Source: Leptospira fletcheri (GTDB taxonomy: Bacteria > Spirochaetota > Leptospiria > Leptospirales > Leptospiraceae). From it: a stretch of DNA of 64,000 bases. The DNA lies in NCBI RefSeq assembly GCF_004769195.1, contig NZ_RQET01000004.1:930001-994000 (forward strand), written 5' to 3'. The notes beneath the pieces were generated by a model. The model made no database searches, was not told the DNA's origin, and saw only the letters and a program-made list of their open reading frames with translations. How positions within the stretch are numbered: the stretch's first letter is position 1; every line of letters starts with the position of its first letter. Of this stretch, positions 27,798-37,223 are shown piece after piece. The position numbers and the translations under genes are program-made.

Positions 27798-28063
27798 GGG
27801 AGAACTCCTAAAAACCCTCGGTACAATTATTGGACTCGGGTTCGGGAGGGAAGGTTCCAAATCCGCCTCCTATACCTAATCGTCCTTTCGTGTGAAAAGG
27901 ATTCTATTCGGGCCATAGCAACGGAAGAAGAATTTGAGAGAAGGAAAAGAAAACCATTCGAATCGTCGACCTATTCATGGCGACGGAATCGAAACCGGGA
28001 AAAGCCTAGCTAAGACATTTGACTTCTGTGATCCCCTGCCGATCCTGACTGCGGAGGCCGTTT

Positions 28064-28711
28064 TTGGAAACGATCAAATTCTTTTTAGACTTTTTCCTGC
28101 ACCTGGAACAACATTTGGACGGTCTCATTCAGTCCTACGGAACCTGGGTGTATCTGATATTATTCCTCATCATTTTTTGCGAAACGGGGTTAGTGGTTAC
28201 CCCTTTTCTGCCGGGAGATAGCCTTTTGTTCGCGATCGGGGCGTTTGCATCCAGAGGTTCTTTGGATCTCGTCACGGTGATCCTACTTTTGATCGTTGCC
28301 GCAATTCTGGGAGACACGATCAACTATAGCATCGGGAATATCGCGGGAGAAAAGATCTTGGAAAAGGAAAAGATCCCGTTTCTAAACAAAAAGCATTTGG
28401 AAAAGGCGCATAGATTCTACGAAACCTACGGAGGCAAGACGATCATCATTGCGAGATTCATTCCGATCGTCCGTACTTTCGCTCCGTTCGTAGCCGGCAT
28501 CGGTAAAATGACCTATTCGAGATTCATCCTTTTTAATGTGGTCGGCGGAGTGGTTTGGATCGTTGTTTTCAGCGCGGGAGGATATCTGTTCGGAAACCTT
28601 CCTTTTATACAAAGAAATTTTAAACTAGTGGTAATCGGGATCATCATCGTTTCCGTGATGCCGGCAGTGATCGAATACGTTCGGGAAGTTCGGAAAGGAA
28701 GGATTTCCTAA
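28064..28711 (+). CDS. DedA family membrane protein
   Basis: 215 aa, a typical DedA/SNARE-associated protein. Hallmarks include [19 protein letters not shown], a second half with [23 protein letters not shown], and several membrane helices. DedA proteins are flippases or transporters for polyprenyl or phospholipid carriers and support membrane homeostasis. The start is a TTG preceded by GGAGG. The 3' end overlaps the convergent histidine-kinase gene by 4 bp. Confidence 0.92.
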   Translation: METIKFFLDFFLHLEQHLDGLIQSYGTWVYLILFLIIFCETGLVVTPFLPGDSLLFAIGAFASRGSLDLVTVILLLIVAAILGDTINYSIGNIAGEKILEKEKIPFLNKKHLEKAHRFYETYGGKTIIIARFIPIVRTFAPFVAGIGKMTYSRFILFNVVGGVVWIVVFSAGGYLFGNLPFIQRNFKLVVIGIIIVSVMPAVIEYVREVRKGRIS

Positions 28712-29772
28712 GAGAACTCGGGTTTTTTCAAAGGAAAGGTGATCCTGAATACGGATCCTTTTCCCGAAATTCCGGAGGCTTCGAAAGTTCCTCCGAGTTT
28801 CTCCGCCATCGCCTCCACCAGATTCAGTCCGAGAGAATTCTTCTTTTTATGACCTGGATCGAAGCCTTTGCCGTCGTCCTCCAATTTCAGATGCGCGTTA
28901 TTCGCGTCCGCAAATAAGGAGATTCGAATCTTTCCTGACCTTTCCGGAAACGCATGTCTAAAACAATTGGTCAACAATTCGTTAAACGCCATTCCGAGAT
29001 GGATCATTCTATCCAGATCGAGAGGGACCTCTTCCAAGTCGCATATGACCGTTATTCTGTCCCGATCGATCAATATGGAGGATTTGATGTTTTCCGTGAG
29101 TTGTCCTATATATTCCTTTAAGGAAATGGATCCTAGGCTTCTCGCAGAGTAGAGGTTCTCGTGGATCAAGGACATGGAACGGATCCTGTTTTGACAGTCT
29201 TCGAAGATCGGGAGAAGGAAGGACCCGTTTTCCTCTTCCGCTAATTTCATTTTGGAGAATTCGAAAAGGCTTTGAATGATCGCAAGATTGTTTTTTACCC
29301 TGTGGTGGATTTCCCGGAGCATCACTTCCTTTTCGCCGACCATCTCTTGTAATCTTTTCTGGATCTGCTTTTGTTCCGTAATGTCGATCGCCGCGGTAGT
29401 GACTCCCTGGATTGCCCCGTCGGCCGATTTGAGCGGTTCCACCGTCAAGTCTAAATAGACATCCGCTCCTTTACAAGGTAACACGATTTCTCCGCGGAAA
29501 GGCTCTCCGGTTCGTATTACGTTTTCCTTAAGCTTTACGATTTCTTCGGCCGTTCGATCCGGAAACAGGTCGTATTCGCTTTTCCCGACAAAGTGATCCG
29601 CCAAATCCTTCGCGTCCTCCGGATGAAAGGCCCAATTGTATTTGAGGTCCTTATCCTGGGAATAAACGGTCACTTTGGAATTTCTAAGTGCGAGAAGCAA
29701 CATCTCGAAATTCTTTCGCAACGCTTCCCCTGCGTCCTTTATTATCGATCGGTTTTCCTCGAGTCGTTCCAT
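28708..29772 (-). CDS. PAS sensor histidine kinase (HisKA_2 type)
   Basis: 354 aa, soluble. A PAS/PAC domain (about 25-135) resembles those with a [12 protein letters not shown] opening and ends in [10 protein letters not shown]. It is followed by a HisKA_2 dimerisation domain with the phosphoacceptor motif [10 protein letters not shown] and a HATPase domain with [14 protein letters not shown] (N box), EDDGKGFDP and [17 protein letters not shown]. The HisKA_2/HWE group often phosphorylates stand-alone receivers in light, redox or stress responses. No cognate response regulator is adjacent. Confidence 0.88.
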   Translation of the reverse strand: MERLEENRSIIKDAGEALRKNFEMLLLALRNSKVTVYSQDKDLKYNWAFHPEDAKDLADHFVGKSEYDLFPDRTAEEIVKLKENVIRTGEPFRGEIVLPCKGADVYLDLTVEPLKSADGAIQGVTTAAIDITEQKQIQKRLQEMVGEKEVMLREIHHRVKNNLAIIQSLFEFSKMKLAEEENGSFLLPIFEDCQNRIRSMSLIHENLYSARSLGSISLKEYIGQLTENIKSSILIDRDRITVICDLEEVPLDLDRMIHLGMAFNELLTNCFRHAFPERSGKIRISLFADANNAHLKLEDDGKGFDPGHKKKNSLGLNLVEAMAEKLGGTFEASGISGKGSVFRITFPLKKPEFS

Positions 29773-29827
29773 GGATGCATAATTAGACAGAAAAGATTCG
29801 CACAGAACGCCAAGTAATTGCGAATCT

Positions 29828-30763
29828 TTATTCGGTTTTGGTACAATTCCTAATCTGATCTATATGTTTTACCATAGGCCGATCGGAGTAATTTCTGAAC
29901 GGAGCCGGCTCCAGTCGTCGTTCGTTGGAGGAATCTCCTCCGGAACCGGCAGGACTGATTCCGACCGGACCGAAATTCGTGGAGGGGAAAAAGCATCTCG
30001 GGAATTCTTTGGCTTTGGAAATTTTTCCGTCTTTTCTGCCGATTTGGACGACTTCCTTGCCCAACCTTAGGTAGATCCTGGAAGAATCCTGGGACCATCG
30101 GATTTGAAAGGTGGGGATCTCTTTCCATTCGGACAAAGCGGCTTCGAAATAATTCTTATCGTCCGTAGAGGACCTTCCGTTCGTATCCGCCAAAATCAGT
30201 TTCGGGGAATGGATCTCCAGATTCGGATCCGTCTTGCCCAATAAGAGAGCGGCAGTTCCTCCATCCGGAGAAGGTATGAAGTGAAGAACGGTCTGTTCCG
30301 CGGTCAGGAACTTGCTCGGGTCGAAAGAGTGGTAACCCTGAGGAGACCAAACGGAAGGCACTCTGGAGTTTCCGCCGTACTGGTCGTCCAATCCTTGGAT
30401 CCAAAATAGCCTTCCGGTGGAAGAATGATAATACGCCGATCCCGGCAGAGTCCAGTGCGCCACCTCATGGTTATAAATCGGAGGATCTCCTTTTGGATCC
30501 GGAGTGCCGTTCAGGTCGTAGATCCTGAATTTCGTTTTATAATTTCTTTTTAACCTGGTTCCCATCATAGGATTCCAGGAATTTCTTTCCTCGTACATCA
30601 CTTCCGTCTGAACGAGTTCTTTCCCCGTTTCGGACCAACCTCTTTCCACAGCTAGACTTGCCGGTCGCCAGGCGAATTGGGAGCAAGCGCCTAACAGAAG
30701 GACAGGAAGAGAGAATGCGATTTGTAAAAGGAAATTTGCGGACAGAGAACCGTTGCGAAGCAT
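29828..30763 (-). CDS. Hypothetical lipoprotein
   Basis: 311 aa. The signal peptide has a lipobox (VLLLGAC). The mature part contains repeated Trp/Tyr/Gly segments, for example WTLPGSAYYHSSTGRLFWIQG and FQIRWSQDSSRIYLRLG, suggestive of beta-propeller or WD40-like blades. No family is recognised with confidence. It lies between the PAS kinase and the secreted hydrolase on the same strand, with no close coupling. Confidence 0.65.
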   Translation of the reverse strand: MLRNGSLSANFLLQIAFSLPVLLLGACSQFAWRPASLAVERGWSETGKELVQTEVMYEERNSWNPMMGTRLKRNYKTKFRIYDLNGTPDPKGDPPIYNHEVAHWTLPGSAYYHSSTGRLFWIQGLDDQYGGNSRVPSVWSPQGYHSFDPSKFLTAEQTVLHFIPSPDGGTAALLLGKTDPNLEIHSPKLILADTNGRSSTDDKNYFEAALSEWKEIPTFQIRWSQDSSRIYLRLGKEVVQIGRKDGKISKAKEFPRCFFPSTNFGPVGISPAGSGGDSSNERRLEPAPFRNYSDRPMVKHIDQIRNCTKTE

Positions 30764-30826
30764 GGGAAAGAATTTAAAACAGGGGAATTTGTAAGAAAGG
30801 AATTTATCGAGGCAGGAAGGAATAAA

Positions 30827-30852
30827 GTACGCTGCGCGGATGCGCAGCGTAC
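30827..30852 (-). terminator. Intrinsic terminator of the secreted hydrolase gene
   Basis: GTACGCTGCGC-GGAT-GCGCAGCGTAC: a perfect 11-bp stem with a 4-base loop. Read on the minus strand it is followed by TTTATT and lies 13 bp after the hydrolase stop, as expected for its terminator. Confidence 0.85.
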
Positions 30853-30865
30853 CCTTGCCGACGAA

Positions 30866-31696
30866 TTAACGCCAGCCTTCGCCTTCCAGTTCGTAGTGGT
30901 CGAGGTACAACCCGCCGGATCCCACAGAAGGAGCTCTCGTATGTCCTTGGAACTGAGTGTAGGTGACGTTGTAATTAAACGGCCAAATTCCTTCACTCTG
31001 AGTAACCGAGGATTGGCAAACGCTCAAACCGCCCGACTTATTGTAAGCGCATGAGGAATGGAAAGCCACCGCTCCGTCGTCCGCACCCGGAAGAATGAGG
31101 GAAGAAGCCCCCTGGATGCCGGAGAATCCTTTGTATCCTGGCACTTGGTAGAACGTAATCCCAGCAGTAACGTTGTGATTGTACGCTCCCCGGGCAGTGC
31201 TTACTACCAAGGATTTGTCCATTGCGTTTCCGCCGAATCCGAACGTGATTCCGTTCAGAGCGGAAGCCAGTTCCGATCCGCCGGAAGCGGATGCAAGTGC
31301 GGTAACTTTCGTGATGTTATATCCTCTGCTGGCCGTAGTAGCACCTAGATTGGCTAACCAATATTCGGTAGCATAACAGCCTGCGCTATGGCACACGATT
31401 TTGCAGGAATTGGATCCTGTGCAATACGTGTTTAAGCCGGTAGTCAGGTTCGTTTGGGCTCTTGCCGTGCCATACGTACGTGGATCACTGGTTCCATCAT
31501 ACCCTACGAAAATTTTCGCTCCGGATACGGAATTAGGAGCAGTGCCCCAGTAGTTGTTCACATCCGTGGTCCCTACGCCATTGTGGTTTTGGTCCGATTT
31601 CCCATGCACAAATATCGTATACGTTTGTGCCGAAAGGGAACTTGCAAACAATAGCGCAAAGGCCAACCCGAATCCCATACTCTTCCAATTTTTCAT
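30866..31696 (-). CDS. Secreted alpha/beta hydrolase (lipase/esterase-like)
   Basis: 276 aa from ATG 31696 (GGAG is 10 nt upstream; a GTG two codons earlier is the alternative). A clear Sec signal peptide with likely cleavage after SSLSA opens the protein. The core has an FVHGKSDQNH oxyanion-loop motif, a nucleophile elbow CHSAGC, and late Asp (GADDGAV) and His (LDHYEL) candidates for the triad. Four or more Cys suggest disulfides, consistent with export. No transmembrane anchor is seen, so it is probably secreted or periplasmic. A symmetric leader hairpin lies directly upstream and a strong terminator downstream. Confidence 0.75.
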   Translation of the reverse strand: MKNWKSMGFGLAFALLFASSLSAQTYTIFVHGKSDQNHNGVGTTDVNNYWGTAPNSVSGAKIFVGYDGTSDPRTYGTARAQTNLTTGLNTYCTGSNSCKIVCHSAGCYATEYWLANLGATTASRGYNITKVTALASASGGSELASALNGITFGFGGNAMDKSLVVSTARGAYNHNVTAGITFYQVPGYKGFSGIQGASSLILPGADDGAVAFHSSCAYNKSGGLSVCQSSVTQSEGIWPFNYNVTYTQFQGHTRAPSVGSGGLYLDHYELEGEGWR

Positions 31697-31719
31697 CTTC
31701 ACTATTCTCCGATCTTTTA

Positions 31720-31753
31720 GGGAAAGCCGAGAAGAACCCTTCTCGAATTTCCC
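31720..31753 (-). promoter_or_regulatory. Two-part symmetric hairpin in hydrolase 5' leader
   Basis: GGGAAA-gcc-GAGAAG-aacc-CTTCTC-gaa-TTTCCC forms two perfect 6-bp stems separated by a symmetric 3/3 internal loop, closed by a 4-base loop. It sits 24 bp upstream of the hydrolase ATG, ahead of the ribosome site. It could be an RNA structure in the leader or an operator. The symmetry is unlikely to be chance. Confidence 0.45.
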
Positions 31754-32105
31754 GACCTACAACTATGCAGGAAGTTGTGCTCCGCGTCAAGTGAATGGAG
31801 ATTTTTTTCGCATAACAATTCGAATGAAAAAAATATAAAGAGCGTTCTAATGAATTAGAAAAAAATTATGTATAACGGTCGCTAAAATTATTGTAACCGA
31901 TTCGTATTTTTATATAACAATTGTTTTGTTTGATTTGGGGATTTTTGCCGACCCGGATTCGGAACTTTTCAGTCGAAGCGGGATCTTGTGCTTACGGAAT
32001 GAATCTTCAGTCTCCGATTCCGATGAGAAAAATAAAAACGGTTGTGAAGAATCCGCTCTTAAGGACAAAGAGTTTAGCCGCCAATCGAAGGACATTCCCC
32101 AAAAC
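31754..32105. other. AT-rich divergent intergenic region, about 350 bp
   Basis: AT-rich spacer between the secreted hydrolase and the membrane-anchored protein beginning at 32106. It probably contains promoters for both. The first part of the plus-strand frame reaches back to 31926 but has no signal peptide or ribosome site there, so I treat 31926-32105 as non-coding. Confidence 0.45.
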
Positions 32106-33305
32106 ATGAAAAACAAAAAAATCTGGATCTATCTAGGCCTACTTGTGGCCTCGCTGGCGATCCTTCTGTTACTTTGGAACGAAGCAAGAGAAGAAGGATA
32201 TTTCCTTACTGAAAAAGAAAAAAGAGAAAGGGCCGAATTCATGGCCAAGGGAAAGTTTTCTTCAGGATCTTCCCACTCGGATTCCGGTTCCTTGCAGCAA
32301 CTGGACGAGAGTATTCCCCAGGAAAAAATTCTGAAAGATTATCTGGAATGGTCGGAGTATCCTCCGAATTCCCGTCCCTTGACGAAATACAATGCGGATC
32401 TCTTGGATCCGTACTTTATTCCTTTAGCTCCCATTCCCATGGCGGACAAGCCGACGGATAAAAAACCGAACGAATATTCCTGCAAGCTGCAACCCTTGCA
32501 ATGGGCCGCGATCGGTATGAAAGATCCTGTCTATATTACCTTGGAATGCTTCGACAATAAATTCCAAAGGGTTCCGATCGATGTCAGAGATGTAAAACTT
32601 TGGAGGGAATTCGACGGTCACAAATTCGGAGCCGTCAGTCCGGAAGGAAACGATCACGGAACGGATGGAGACGCGAAGGCTAAGGACAATCTTTTTACCT
32701 TCCAGTGGCGTCCCGGGATCAAGGATTGGGGAGACATGTATCTGGAAGTCCAATTCATTTACGGAAAAGAAAAGAAAGAGGGGAAGTTGCTTACTTCCTT
32801 TTTCTCTTCTCCAAACCAGCCGGCGGAGTGGAACGGTTATTTTTCCGACGATCCTAACGAAGGGTCGCTTTCCGTACGAGCCAGCTTAAACGTATTTCGG
32901 GCCGGGACCTACCATTTGGAAGGGAACCTCGTCCATGCGGCCTCGGGAGAACCCATTGCCTGGGCTTCCTTTGACGGGAAGTTGGGCGCAGGGCGCCAGG
33001 ATGTGGAATTTCTATTTTACGGAAAATTGATCCGGGAGAGCGGATTCGACGGTCCTTATGCTTTAACCCAATTGAGAGGCCATAGAGTGAATCTTCCCGT
33101 TGATCCGGAATGGTTCGGACAAGGACAGGAAGGAATGAGGAAGATTCTTGCGGCAAGGACTACGGAACCGGACAAAGAACTGGTAGCTCCCTACAGAGAA
33201 AAATACACGACTCGGACGTACGATTCGAACACTTTCTCTTACAAGGCTTGGCAGTCACCGGAAAAGGACCAGCAGACCAAGCAACTTCGCGAAAAACTAC
33301 AATAA
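32106..33305 (+). CDS. Membrane-anchored hypothetical protein
   Basis: 399 aa. MKNKKIWIYLGLLVASLAIL gives a textbook N-terminal anchor, which fixes the start at ATG 32106 although the frame is open back to 31926. The rest is extracytoplasmic: a charged low-complexity stretch (about 35-65) then a mainly beta domain with paired Trp/Gly motifs (KLWREFDG, FQWRPGIKDWGDMYLEVQF), NPNEGSLSV-type turns and a carbohydrate-binding or Ig-like feel. I recognise no family and assign no function. It converges on a radical SAM gene. Confidence 0.65.
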   Translation: MKNKKIWIYLGLLVASLAILLLLWNEAREEGYFLTEKEKRERAEFMAKGKFSSGSSHSDSGSLQQLDESIPQEKILKDYLEWSEYPPNSRPLTKYNADLLDPYFIPLAPIPMADKPTDKKPNEYSCKLQPLQWAAIGMKDPVYITLECFDNKFQRVPIDVRDVKLWREFDGHKFGAVSPEGNDHGTDGDAKAKDNLFTFQWRPGIKDWGDMYLEVQFIYGKEKKEGKLLTSFFSSPNQPAEWNGYFSDDPNEGSLSVRASLNVFRAGTYHLEGNLVHAASGEPIAWASFDGKLGAGRQDVEFLFYGKLIRESGFDGPYALTQLRGHRVNLPVDPEWFGQGQEGMRKILAARTTEPDKELVAPYREKYTTRTYDSNTFSYKAWQSPEKDQQTKQLREKLQ

Positions 33306-33344
33306 GTTCCGAGGTCAGGCTCCGGTCCGAAACATCCGATCCTG

Positions 33345-34427
33345 CTAGAACAATCCGGGGAGTAAATCCTGGTCCTTGCTTGCAAGCACCTGGAACTCTT
33401 CCGGAACGCGGAATAAATCGCCCCGGATGGTTCCTCTATGGTTTAGGCCCAACCTGCGAGTCGCTAAACGAAATCTGGTCCGCAACAATTGCGCATAATT
33501 TCCGGTTCCGGTCATTCTTTGGGAAAAGTCCGAGTCGTACAATTTTCCTCCCCTGGCTTCCCGGATAACACGCAGGATTTTTTCCTTTTTGAGAGGAAAG
33601 TGAACTCCCAACCATTCTTCGAACAGGGGGGCGACTTCGTATGGGAGGCGCACGAAGACCATTCCTGCGCTTTCCGCTCCGGCAGATTTGGCTCTTTCCA
33701 GTACAGTTTCCATTTCACTGTCATTTAAGAACGGAATGACCGGAGCGAACATGACTCCGACAGGAACTCCAGCTTCGGTCAAACCTTTGACTGCCTCTAT
33801 TCTTTTGTTGGGGGCGGGGGCTCTCGGTTCCAGGGCGGACCAGAGTTCCGAATTCAGGGTCGTGATGGTAACGAAGACTTTCAAAATTCCGAGACGACCC
33901 ATTTCGGAAAGAAGATCCAGATCCCGGAGTATGAGAGAAGATTTCGTAATGATGGCTAGAGGTTGGCGGAACTTGAGGCATACTTCCAGGATCTTCCGGG
34001 AATTCTTGTATTTTCTTTCTCCCGGTTGGTACGGATCCGTGGCGGTGCCCATCGTAATCGTCTCTACGTTTCCTTTTCTTTTTCGCAACGCATCGATCAG
34101 TAACCGATCTACGTTCTTTTTTACGAAGATTTTGGATTCGAAGTCCAAACCAGGAGAAAGATCCACATAGGCGTGATTCGGTCTCGCAAAACAATAGATG
34201 CATCCGTGTTCGCAGCCTCGGTACGGGTTGAGGCCGGCTTGGATCGGAATGTCAGGAGAATCGTTGTACGTCAGAAGGGATTTGGAATCTTCCCAAAAAA
34301 ATTCCGTAGTGCGGACGGTTCCTTCTTCTCCGGCCTCTTCCCAGACTTCCCGATGCACATGAGTGAATCTTCCTTCCGGGGAAGAAGTCGTTCCTCTTTT
34401 TTGCTTTTTCTCGGATCTCGGAGGCAC
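33345..34427 (-). CDS. PA0069-family radical SAM protein (SPL-like)
   Basis: 360 aa. The radical-SAM cluster motif CEHGCIYC (CxxxCxxC) follows GLNPYRG, the hallmark of the PA0069/spore photoproduct lyase-like group. MGTATDPYQPGERKY, then VTITTLNSELW and PVGVMFAPVIPFLND complete the TIM-barrel core. The reaction catalysed by this family is not established, though the group is widespread. The start is GTG. It lies convergent to the membrane-anchored protein. Confidence 0.88.
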   Translation of the reverse strand: MPPRSEKKQKRGTTSSPEGRFTHVHREVWEEAGEEGTVRTTEFFWEDSKSLLTYNDSPDIPIQAGLNPYRGCEHGCIYCFARPNHAYVDLSPGLDFESKIFVKKNVDRLLIDALRKRKGNVETITMGTATDPYQPGERKYKNSRKILEVCLKFRQPLAIITKSSLILRDLDLLSEMGRLGILKVFVTITTLNSELWSALEPRAPAPNKRIEAVKGLTEAGVPVGVMFAPVIPFLNDSEMETVLERAKSAGAESAGMVFVRLPYEVAPLFEEWLGVHFPLKKEKILRVIREARGGKLYDSDFSQRMTGTGNYAQLLRTRFRLATRRLGLNHRGTIRGDLFRVPEEFQVLASKDQDLLPGLF

Positions 34428-34508
34428 GAACCAGAGAATAAAATAAATGGAAACATTTGTAAACTATAAATTTGTATAGTTTATTTTTCAGAACCGGTCC
34501 GAATTCGA

Positions 34509-35138
34509 TCAGGAGCGTTTTTCCTGTTCTGCGGCGCCTTGTTCCCATTCCTTGTAGGCAGGTAGAGAAGAAATCGTGCGCACGTATTCCGCACTCGGGC
34601 CGGAAAGAGGAACCTTATAAGTGATGAAGCGAGAAACTATCGGAGCATAGAACGCGTCCGCTACGGTAAAATCCTTACCGAACAGAAAAGGACCTCCATT
34701 TTCCCGTAAATTTTCTTCCCATAAGTTTCGGATCCTATCTATGTCCTTTTGGGCCTCCGGAGGGATCTGCTTGTCGGAGATCCTTCCGGTGAAGTTCATG
34801 GTTAAGTTGCTTCTGAGACCCGTAAAGCCGGAGTGCATCTCCGCGGTGATCGATCTGGCCTTGGCTCTCGTATTCGAATTTTTGGGCCAGAGTTCCGGCT
34901 TCTTCTCCGCCGCATACTCGGCAATACTCAGGCTGTCCCAGATCGTAAGGTCTCCGTCTCGGAGAACGGGAACTTTTCCAGACGGAGAATAATCGGCGAT
35001 CACCGAAGCATATTCGGGTGTAAACAGTCGGAGAGAAACTTCCCGAAACGGAATACCGGCTTGTTTTAAAAGGATCCAGGGACGGAAGGACCAGGAAGAA
35101 AGGTTCTTATTTCCGATCACTAAAATGAGTTCGCTCAT
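34509..35138 (-). CDS. Glutathione S-transferase family protein
   Basis: 209 aa from ATG 35138; a longer frame to 35183 adds 15 residues ahead of the normal GST N-terminus. The thioredoxin-like half opens ELILVIGNKNLSSWSFRPWILL with the SSWSFRP motif of the YfcF/zeta-like GSTs. GKVPVLRDGDLTIWDSLSIAEYAAE is the glutathione-binding segment. The helical C-terminal half follows. It is likely a detoxification or maleylacetoacetate-isomerase-type enzyme; the exact substrate is unknown. Confidence 0.85.
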   Translation of the reverse strand: MSELILVIGNKNLSSWSFRPWILLKQAGIPFREVSLRLFTPEYASVIADYSPSGKVPVLRDGDLTIWDSLSIAEYAAEKKPELWPKNSNTRAKARSITAEMHSGFTGLRSNLTMNFTGRISDKQIPPEAQKDIDRIRNLWEENLRENGGPFLFGKDFTVADAFYAPIVSRFITYKVPLSGPSAEYVRTISSLPAYKEWEQGAAEQEKRS

Positions 35139-35362
35139 GCCCCAAGCATCGGGGGCAGTCTTTGGGAAGCAACCAAGTTCCAATTCTTCGGGCTTGCTTT
35201 CGGATTCGACCCGAATCCAAATTTTAAAGGTATTTCCTGCCGGAATTTCCGAGGGGTTGTTAGATTTTACCTAAAATCCTTGTCCCAAAGATGTAGAAGA
35301 GCGCAAGTTTTGGGCTTTCTTCGTTTCTTGGAAATTTTCACGTGATTTAAAAATCAAGCTTT

Positions 35363-36454
35363 GTGAAGGCAAAGTACGAGAGAAGGGTCGAGCGATTGGA
35401 ATACTTAAGGGAATACGATCAAAAATACGAAACCGTACCCGATATTCTACTGGTCTGCAATGCCGAGGGGCAGATCCTGCATATCAGTCATAAAGGAAAG
35501 GAAATCCTGGAGTTTCTTTCCGAAGATCTGCTTTTCGGAAAGAATCTGGTGGATTTGTTTTCCGAAAGGGACAAGCCCTTCGTTCAGGCCGAGATATTGC
35601 CGGTAGCTCTGCGGAACGGAGAGTGGCAGGGCCAGGTCTACGTTCTGAAAAAATCCGGAGAGAAAATTCCCACTTTGCAAATCGCTACGATCCTGCCCAA
35701 TTCCCAAAAAGGTTTGTCCTTTTTATTGTTCATTAAGGGTGGGGCTTCCGAACGCATTCGATCCACGGATATCATCTATCGGGCTTTCCGCCAATCCAAG
35801 AGTGCGATGTTTTTAACGGATAAAGACGGTGTGATCCTTGCCGCTAACGGTCAGTTCGAAGTAATCTCAGGGTTTGCGGAATCCGAATTGATCGGAAAGA
35901 CTCCTAAAGTGTTCCAGTCCGATCCGGCTTCTTTGGAGTTTTACAACGAGTTTTGGGAAAAGATTCTCCAAGGGAAGGAATTCCACGGAAGTCTTCCGAA
36001 CCGGAAGCGCTCCGGTAGATATTTGCAATGGAATCAGATCATCTCCCCCATCCAGGACGAAGAAGGTAAAATTACCAATTTTCTCATGGTATTGTCCGAG
36101 CGGGAAGTAGGAGGGCCGTTCCAGTTACGCGGGGTCTTGGAGATCGCATCTAAAGGACCGACTCAGCCCGATGTTTTGCGCCGTTTCGAAGGATACGACC
36201 GTCAGTCTTTGGCGCGGATTCTTCGGGAAAAAACGAAGCTGACCAAGAAGGAAACGGACATCTGTGCCAGCATCGCTTCGGGCAAGGATAAACACCAGAT
36301 CTGCGAGGAATTGGGCATCCATTCCGGAACGTTGAAAAACCATCTCAAATCGATTTATAGAAAAACCATAGATTTGGAAAAAGAAATCCCCGGTCCTGAG
36401 CGGGACAAACTCCAAAAGCTGACGATTTATCTATTTCGTTTAGCGGGAAACTGA
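35363..36454 (+). CDS. PAS-PAS-LuxR-type transcriptional regulator
   Basis: 363 aa with a GTG start. Two PAS domains (about 20-125 and 138-245) are visible; the second carries ANGQFEVISGFAESELIGKTPKVFQS and the PAC-like LQWNQIISPIQDEEGKI. A C-terminal LuxR/GerE helix-turn-helix follows: LTKKETDICASIASGKDKHQICEELGIHSGTLKNHLKSIYRK. The DNA-binding part lacks the usual GLSNKEIA and has a slightly altered spacing. It senses an unknown small ligand or redox signal and presumably activates transcription. No partner kinase is next to it. Confidence 0.85.
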   Translation: MKAKYERRVERLEYLREYDQKYETVPDILLVCNAEGQILHISHKGKEILEFLSEDLLFGKNLVDLFSERDKPFVQAEILPVALRNGEWQGQVYVLKKSGEKIPTLQIATILPNSQKGLSFLLFIKGGASERIRSTDIIYRAFRQSKSAMFLTDKDGVILAANGQFEVISGFAESELIGKTPKVFQSDPASLEFYNEFWEKILQGKEFHGSLPNRKRSGRYLQWNQIISPIQDEEGKITNFLMVLSEREVGGPFQLRGVLEIASKGPTQPDVLRRFEGYDRQSLARILREKTKLTKKETDICASIASGKDKHQICEELGIHSGTLKNHLKSIYRKTIDLEKEIPGPERDKLQKLTIYLFRLAGN

Positions 36455-36466
36455 AGTTTCCCTTTT
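36445..36466 (+). terminator. Intrinsic terminator overlapping the PAS-LuxR stop
   Basis: GGGAAAC-TGAA-GTTTCCC followed by TTTT: a 7-bp stem whose loop contains the TGA stop of the PAS-LuxR gene. It ends 22 bp before the end of the convergent msrA gene. Confidence 0.65.
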
Positions 36467-36488
36467 GCGGATACTTCCGAAGAAAGAT

Positions 36489-37109
36489 TCATTGTCCCCA
36501 AGTTTTCCGTAAATAATCTTCCCGCCCGGAACCTTTTCTGTATTGCTTATAATGATCCGGGTTCCTTTTATAATAGTCTTGGTGGTATTCTTCCGCGGGA
36601 TAAAAGTCGCTAGCCGCCAAAATTTCCACTACGATCGGTTTTTGGAATTTACCCGACATCGCTAAGGATCGTTTGGAATTTTCCGCCATCTTTTTTTGAA
36701 TATTATTTTTATAGAATATGGCGGTTTTGTACTGTTTCCCTCTATCGGCGAATTGTCCTCCGTCGTCCGTCGGATCGATTTGTCTCCAGTACGTTTCCAG
36801 CAGGGTCTCGTATTTGATTTTTTCCGGATCGTAGGTGATTAAGACGGATTCCCGGTGCCCTGTTTGTCCGTGTCCCACCTCCTCGTATTTCGGATTTTTC
36901 TCTTTTCCGCCGCAATAACCGGAGACCACAGAGACGACTCCCGGAAGTTTTTCAAAGGGACCTTCCATACACCAAAAACAACCTCCGGCGAAAATCGCGG
37001 TTTCTAGTTTCGTTTTCTCTTTTGTTGCTGCGGGCAAAACGGCGAAGAGGAGCAAAAGAGGAAGGATGGAGCGGATCAAAGGGAAGAACGGATTCGATTT
37101 ACGTTTCAT
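36489..37109 (-). CDS. msrA: Peptide-methionine (S)-S-oxide reductase MsrA
   Basis: 206 aa. The catalytic Cys is in GGCFWCMEGPFEK, followed by VVSGYCGG, GHRESVLITYDPEKI and DPTDDGGQFADRGKQYKTAIFY. A hydrophobic N-terminus (about 8-28) looks like a signal peptide, so the enzyme probably repairs oxidised envelope proteins, like the lipoprotein MsrB at 15745. No fused MsrB domain. Confidence 0.95.
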   Translation of the reverse strand: MKRKSNPFFPLIRSILPLLLLFAVLPAATKEKTKLETAIFAGGCFWCMEGPFEKLPGVVSVVSGYCGGKEKNPKYEEVGHGQTGHRESVLITYDPEKIKYETLLETYWRQIDPTDDGGQFADRGKQYKTAIFYKNNIQKKMAENSKRSLAMSGKFQKPIVVEILAASDFYPAEEYHQDYYKRNPDHYKQYRKGSGREDYLRKTWGQ

Positions 37110-37223
37110 GGGTCTCTACCTCGGTACCTAGTTCGTAGGGAGAGCCTTCTTGGTTACAAAGGAATCGGTTCGGATCCGATCACGAAATACACGGAAGTAA
37201 CGATCGGCTTTTTGTCGTTCCCG

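Noticed and set aside
31926..32105. N-terminal extension of the membrane-anchored protein
   Set aside because: It would bury the membrane anchor 60 residues inside and has no ribosome site; ATG 32106 fits better.
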